NCBI GenBank assembly: GCA_003525075.1 | Contig: DQFO01000016.1 | Span: 52,022-116,021 of the forward strand | Direction: 5' to 3' | From: Clostridiales bacterium | Lineage (GTDB): Bacteria > Bacillota > Clostridia > TANB77 > CAG-508 | DNA length: 64,000 bases | Shown here: positions 60,893 through 64,000 of the stretch, piece by piece | Numbering within the stretch: the stretch's first letter is position 1 | Layout of the letters: every line of letters starts with the position of its first letter | The notes under the pieces: model-generated | Databases searched by the model: none | The model's input: the letters and a program-made list of their open reading frames with translations, nothing else | What the model was told of the DNA's origin: nothing | Translations under genes and position numbers: made by a program

Positions 60893-63800
60893 TTACACTT
60901 CTTGTTGATTTTTTTGTTTATCCAGTAACTTGTTTAGTTCTGCTTGTGCTTCATCACATTCTTGTACTGTTGCTGTATATGAGGCTTGGCCTATGGATTG
61001 GCCTGTGATTTCTTTTCCTATTTTTATTCCAAAACTTCTTATTCTTCTTACTTGTTCTTCTGTTGCTATAGTTCCTCCTGTCTTTTCTCCTCTTTGATTT
61101 TTATTATAAACTTTTTTTAAATCACTTAGTTTACTTCCAATATTATAATCTGGCTCTAATCCCATCCCTTTTATCTTTTTTATTAATATTTCTTCAGATT
61201 CTTCTATCGTTTTTCCTACCAATTTTAATATTGTATCTCTTTTAAAAATTTTTGATACATCTACCCCTATTTCTTGCAATTTTTCTAGTTTTTCTATAAA
61301 TTCATCTATTGTATTCTTTTTCTCCCATACTCCCATTTTTCTTAGTATTTTTACTTGTTCTTCTGTTGCTACAATTCCATGTTTTTTTTCTCCTCTTTGA
61401 CTTTTATTGTAAGCTACTTTTATCCCGCTTAACTTTAAACCTATATTATCATCTGTTTCCAATCCTATTTCTTTTATCTTTTTTATTAATACTTCTTCGG
61501 GTTCTTCTAGTGTTTTTCCTACCAATTTTAATATTGTATCACTTCTGACAATTTTTGATACATCTACTCCTATTTCTTGCAATTTTTCTATTTTTTCTAT
61601 AAATTCATCTACTATATTACTTTTTTCTCCTTCTATTTTTATTCCCATTCCTTGAATTTTATTTAATTGTTCCTCTGTTAATGGTGTCCATCTGGAATTT
61701 CCTTCTTTTTGTCTTTTTTTATATCCCATTTTTATTCTGCATAATCTCCCTCCAATATTTTCATTAGGATCTAGTCCTATTTCTTCTATCTTTTTTATTA
61801 GTACACCATCATTTTCTTTTGGCTTCGTTTTTTTTATCAAATCCAATATTGTATCTGTTACCTGAATTTTCGATACATCTATTTCTATGCTTTGTAATTT
61901 TTCCAATTCTTTTATAAATACATCTATTATATTTTCTTTTGGTTTTATTCTTATTCCCATCTTTTCTATTTTATTTATTTGTTCCATTGTTGGAGGAATC
62001 TCATCAATTTTTTTACCTTTTTGCAATTGGCTATATATTTTTCTTATACTTCTTAATTTATTTGATATAGGATCATTTGGATTTAATCCCATTTCTTCTA
62101 TCTTTTTTATTAGTTCATCATCATTTTCTTTTGGCTTCGTTTTTTTTACTAAATCTAATATTGCATCTTCTTTTTGAATTTTCAATACATCTATTCCTAT
62201 AATTTGCAATTTTTCTAATTTTTCTATAAATTCATCTATTGTATTCATTGGTTTTATTCTTATTCCCAGTTTTTCTAGTCGTTCTAGCTGTTTATCTGTT
62301 GGAAATATAGCATTTATCTTTTTTCCTTCTTGTGCCTTTGTATATAGATCTCTTATTGCACTAAGTTTATTTCCTATATTATCAATTGCTTCTAATCCTA
62401 TTTCTTCTATTTTTCTTATTAATTTTTCATCATTTTCTTTTGTTTTGGTTCTTTTTACTAAATCCAATATCGTATCTTTTATCTTAATTTTTGATACATC
62501 TACTCCTATTTCTTGTAATTTTTCTAATTTTTCTATAAATATATCTATTGTATTTACTTTGGGGAGTCCTTTTACTTCATTTTCTAATTCAACAAAATCA
62601 TGCAAATTTCCTTTTACCTCAAAACTATCAACTTCTAGAATTTTATCACTTTCTTCTTTTGTAATCTTTTCAAGCTCTCTATCCCATAGTTCTATTTCTT
62701 CACCTTTTGCTATAATATTCTCTATATTATTTCTTTCATCTTCTGTAATTCCTTCATTATCAATTCCATTTCTATATTCTATATATTTCTGTTGTATTCT
62801 ATATAATGTTGCAGCATATCTTTTTTCTTGATTGTTTGTGCTTGTTACTTGTGGCAAATTATCTCCATGTGATTTTACCCAATCTACTACTATTGTTAAT
62901 AATTCTAAATCATTTTTTCTGTTATTATTTTTTATTTCTTTATCTATATCAACTCTTTTTGTATTATTGGCTAAATCTATTACTACTGGTCTATCTTCAT
63001 CTTTCACTGGATTATTTGGATCTATTGAAGTTATTGTTCTTCCTAATTGTTGTAAATATAATATTCTTGAATTTTCATCTAAGGCTCTAAACCATATTAT
63101 TCCATCTACTCCTTTTACATGTAGTCCTTCATTTGCTTTATTCATTACTATCATAAATTTTGTTTTGTCTGAGTTTTTACTTTCAAATCCTTCTAATTGC
63201 CTCTCGTTTTCTTTATCACTATAAGCTCCAAGCATTGAATAATATTCTGGTTCTATTCCTGAATTTTTTAAATATCCTCTAATTTTTTCTTCATATTCTT
63301 TTATTTTATCTTTACTGTCTTTTCCTTCTTCATTTCCTCCAACTGGTATAAATACTATATATTTTCCACCTTTTTTTACATTTTGTTTTAGTATTTCTGG
63401 TATTCCTTCTGCACTTTCAAGATTTTTTCTTAATTTATCATATTGTTCTAATTTTTTCTTTCTCTCATTCTCATCTTCTATCTCATTTATTTGTTCTGCT
63501 AAATTTTCCATGCTTCCATCTGTTAATAAATTATACTCACATGAAACTACCTTTGGATTTACTACCATTCCTAATTGTATTGCTTCTTTTAGTTCTATCT
63601 TTGCTGCTATATGTTTTTCTGCTCTTATTTCTTCATCTGTATATCCTAATTTTTTCGCTATTTCATCTGACATGTTTCTATCATCTACATCTCTTGTTGG
63701 TGTTGCTGTTATTCCTAATACTTTGGTTTCTTCTGGTTGATTTTCTATTAATTTATCTAATGATTTTTCCCATTTTTCTGCACCCGTTCTATGTAATTCA

Positions 63801-64000
63801 TCAAATATCATAAAATCATATTGTTTTTTTAATGTTTCTTTTCCTGCTTTTGTTATTAAACTTTGATATGTTGCAAATTCTAAATTTGGAAATACTTCTG
63901 TTATTATTTCATCTTTGCTTTTTCCTGTTATTCCTACTTTTCCACGAATATTTTCTATTATTCTATCTTTTGTCTGTTCTAATATTTCATTTGATGGTGC
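60893..64000 (-). CDS. Superfamily 2 helicase with five tandem C-terminal repeats, partial (N-terminus beyond window)
   Basis: The frame is open to the window's right edge; the visible part is over 1000 residues. Helicase motif II is DELH in MIFDELHRTGAEKW, motif III LGITATPTRD, then a second RecA-like domain with FMIVMNKANEGLHVKGVDGI and LQQLGRTITS (motif VI variant). The C-terminal half has five repeats of about 100 residues, each IDEFIEKLEKLQEIGVDVSK to a helicase-associated-like end (TEEQV..I..MGI), at about 62245-62560, 61930-62245, 61612-61930, 61310-61612 and 61010-61310. A short Gln-rich tail follows. Related to phage and mobile-element helicases with HA repeats. Confidence 0.88.
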   Translation of the reverse strand, partial: APSNEILEQTKDRIIENIRGKVGITGKSKDEIITEVFPNLEFATYQSLITKAGKETLKKQYDFMIFDELHRTGAEKWEKSLDKLIENQPEETKVLGITATPTRDVDDRNMSDEIAKKLGYTDEEIRAEKHIAAKIELKEAIQLGMVVNPKVVSCEYNLLTDGSMENLAEQINEIEDENERKKKLEQYDKLRKNLESAEGIPEILKQNVKKGGKYIVFIPVGGNEEGKDSKDKIKEYEEKIRGYLKNSGIEPEYYSMLGAYSDKENERQLEGFESKNSDKTKFMIVMNKANEGLHVKGVDGIIWFRALDENSRILYLQQLGRTITSIDPNNPVKDEDRPVVIDLANNTKRVDIDKEIKNNNRKNDLELLTIVVDWVKSHGDNLPQVTSTNNQEKRYAATLYRIQQKYIEYRNGIDNEGITEDERNNIENIIAKGEEIELWDRELEKITKEESDKILEVDSFEVKGNLHDFVELENEVKGLPKVNTIDIFIEKLEKLQEIGVDVSKIKIKDTILDLVKRTKTKENDEKLIRKIEEIGLEAIDNIGNKLSAIRDLYTKAQEGKKINAIFPTDKQLERLEKLGIRIKPMNTIDEFIEKLEKLQIIGIDVLKIQKEDAILDLVKKTKPKENDDELIKKIEEMGLNPNDPISNKLRSIRKIYSQLQKGKKIDEIPPTMEQINKIEKMGIRIKPKENIIDVFIKELEKLQSIEIDVSKIQVTDTILDLIKKTKPKENDGVLIKKIEEIGLDPNENIGGRLCRIKMGYKKRQKEGNSRWTPLTEEQLNKIQGMGIKIEGEKSNIVDEFIEKIEKLQEIGVDVSKIVRSDTILKLVGKTLEEPEEVLIKKIKEIGLETDDNIGLKLSGIKVAYNKSQRGEKKHGIVATEEQVKILRKMGVWEKKNTIDEFIEKLEKLQEIGVDVSKIFKRDTILKLVGKTIEESEEILIKKIKGMGLEPDYNIGSKLSDLKKVYNKNQRGEKTGGTIATEEQVRRIRSFGIKIGKEITGQSIGQASYTATVQECDEAQAELNKLLDKQKNQQEV

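Noticed and set aside
60893..63811. Regularly spaced repeats near 61.0-62.6 kb as a CRISPR array
   Set aside because: The period of about 300 bp and diverged copies are explained by protein repeats in a long open frame.

Overview
This is a strongly AT-rich chromosomal segment from a Gram-positive, endospore-forming member of the Clostridia, probably an uncultured gut-type lineage. Evidence: intact sporulation genes (spoIIM, ylbJ, a full-length sigK), RNase Y, FtsH, XerD, a FemAB-type peptidoglycan peptidyltransferase, a GGGtGRT protein with a NifU-like partner, and textbook TTGACA-17 bp-TATAAT promoters. TGA is a stop and TGG encodes Trp, so the code is standard. Most genes are on the minus strand.

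Layout. 1-2.7 kb: the end of a P-type ATPase, a 3-methyladenine glycosylase and a HAM1-type NTP pyrophosphatase. 3.1-3.5 kb: a 37-residue hydrophobic peptide inside a compact convergent-promoter locus that looks like a type I toxin-antitoxin unit. 3.5-9.6 kb: a patch of gene decay and fusion, with a MATE transporter pseudogene joined to a cytidylate-kinase-like fragment, relics of a carboxymuconolactone decarboxylase and a phosphotransferase, an ABC/FtsX exporter, and one ORF made of a response-regulator receiver joined in frame to a histidine-kinase ATPase domain. 9.6-29 kb: ordinary chromosome (Nudix, DUF488, a MATE plus kinase-like fusion, MecA-type PBP, dinB, rny, xerD, spoIIM, EndoQ, ftsH, alr, femAB, cyclophilin).

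29.0-41.6 kb is an integrative mobilizable element of about 12.57 kb, bounded by an 11-bp direct repeat that is the anticodon loop of a tRNA-Gln(CTG). Insertion has cut that tRNA gene in two (5' half at 41584-41622, 3' half at 28980-29026). The element carries a complete but divergent tRNA-Gln(CTG) at 41384-41456, on the same strand and just downstream of the orphaned host tRNA promoter, so it probably replaces the gene it destroyed. The element has a MobV relaxase with a recognisable oriT preceded by a run of hairpins, an excisionase and tyrosine integrase, an HTH regulator with an operator, a zincin-domain protein, a three-gene GHKL-ATPase / STAS-like / membrane module, a frameshifted DUF1016 nuclease and a DUF6076 protein.

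41.7-48.3 kb: a YgjP-like metallopeptidase with a LexA-type box, ylbJ, an unusual short FtsH paralogue, malQ and a large unknown protein. 48.5-58.4 kb: the lower-glycolysis cluster (gap, pgk, tpiA, gpmI, eno) interleaved with a Nudix hydrolase, a guanylate-kinase-like protein, an orphan YezG-type immunity protein and the NifU-like/GGGtGRT pair. 58.5-64 kb: an ORF6N protein with a PLD-like tail, sigK, an unknown helical protein, and a superfamily 2 helicase (cut by the window edge) with five tandem repeats of about 100 residues.
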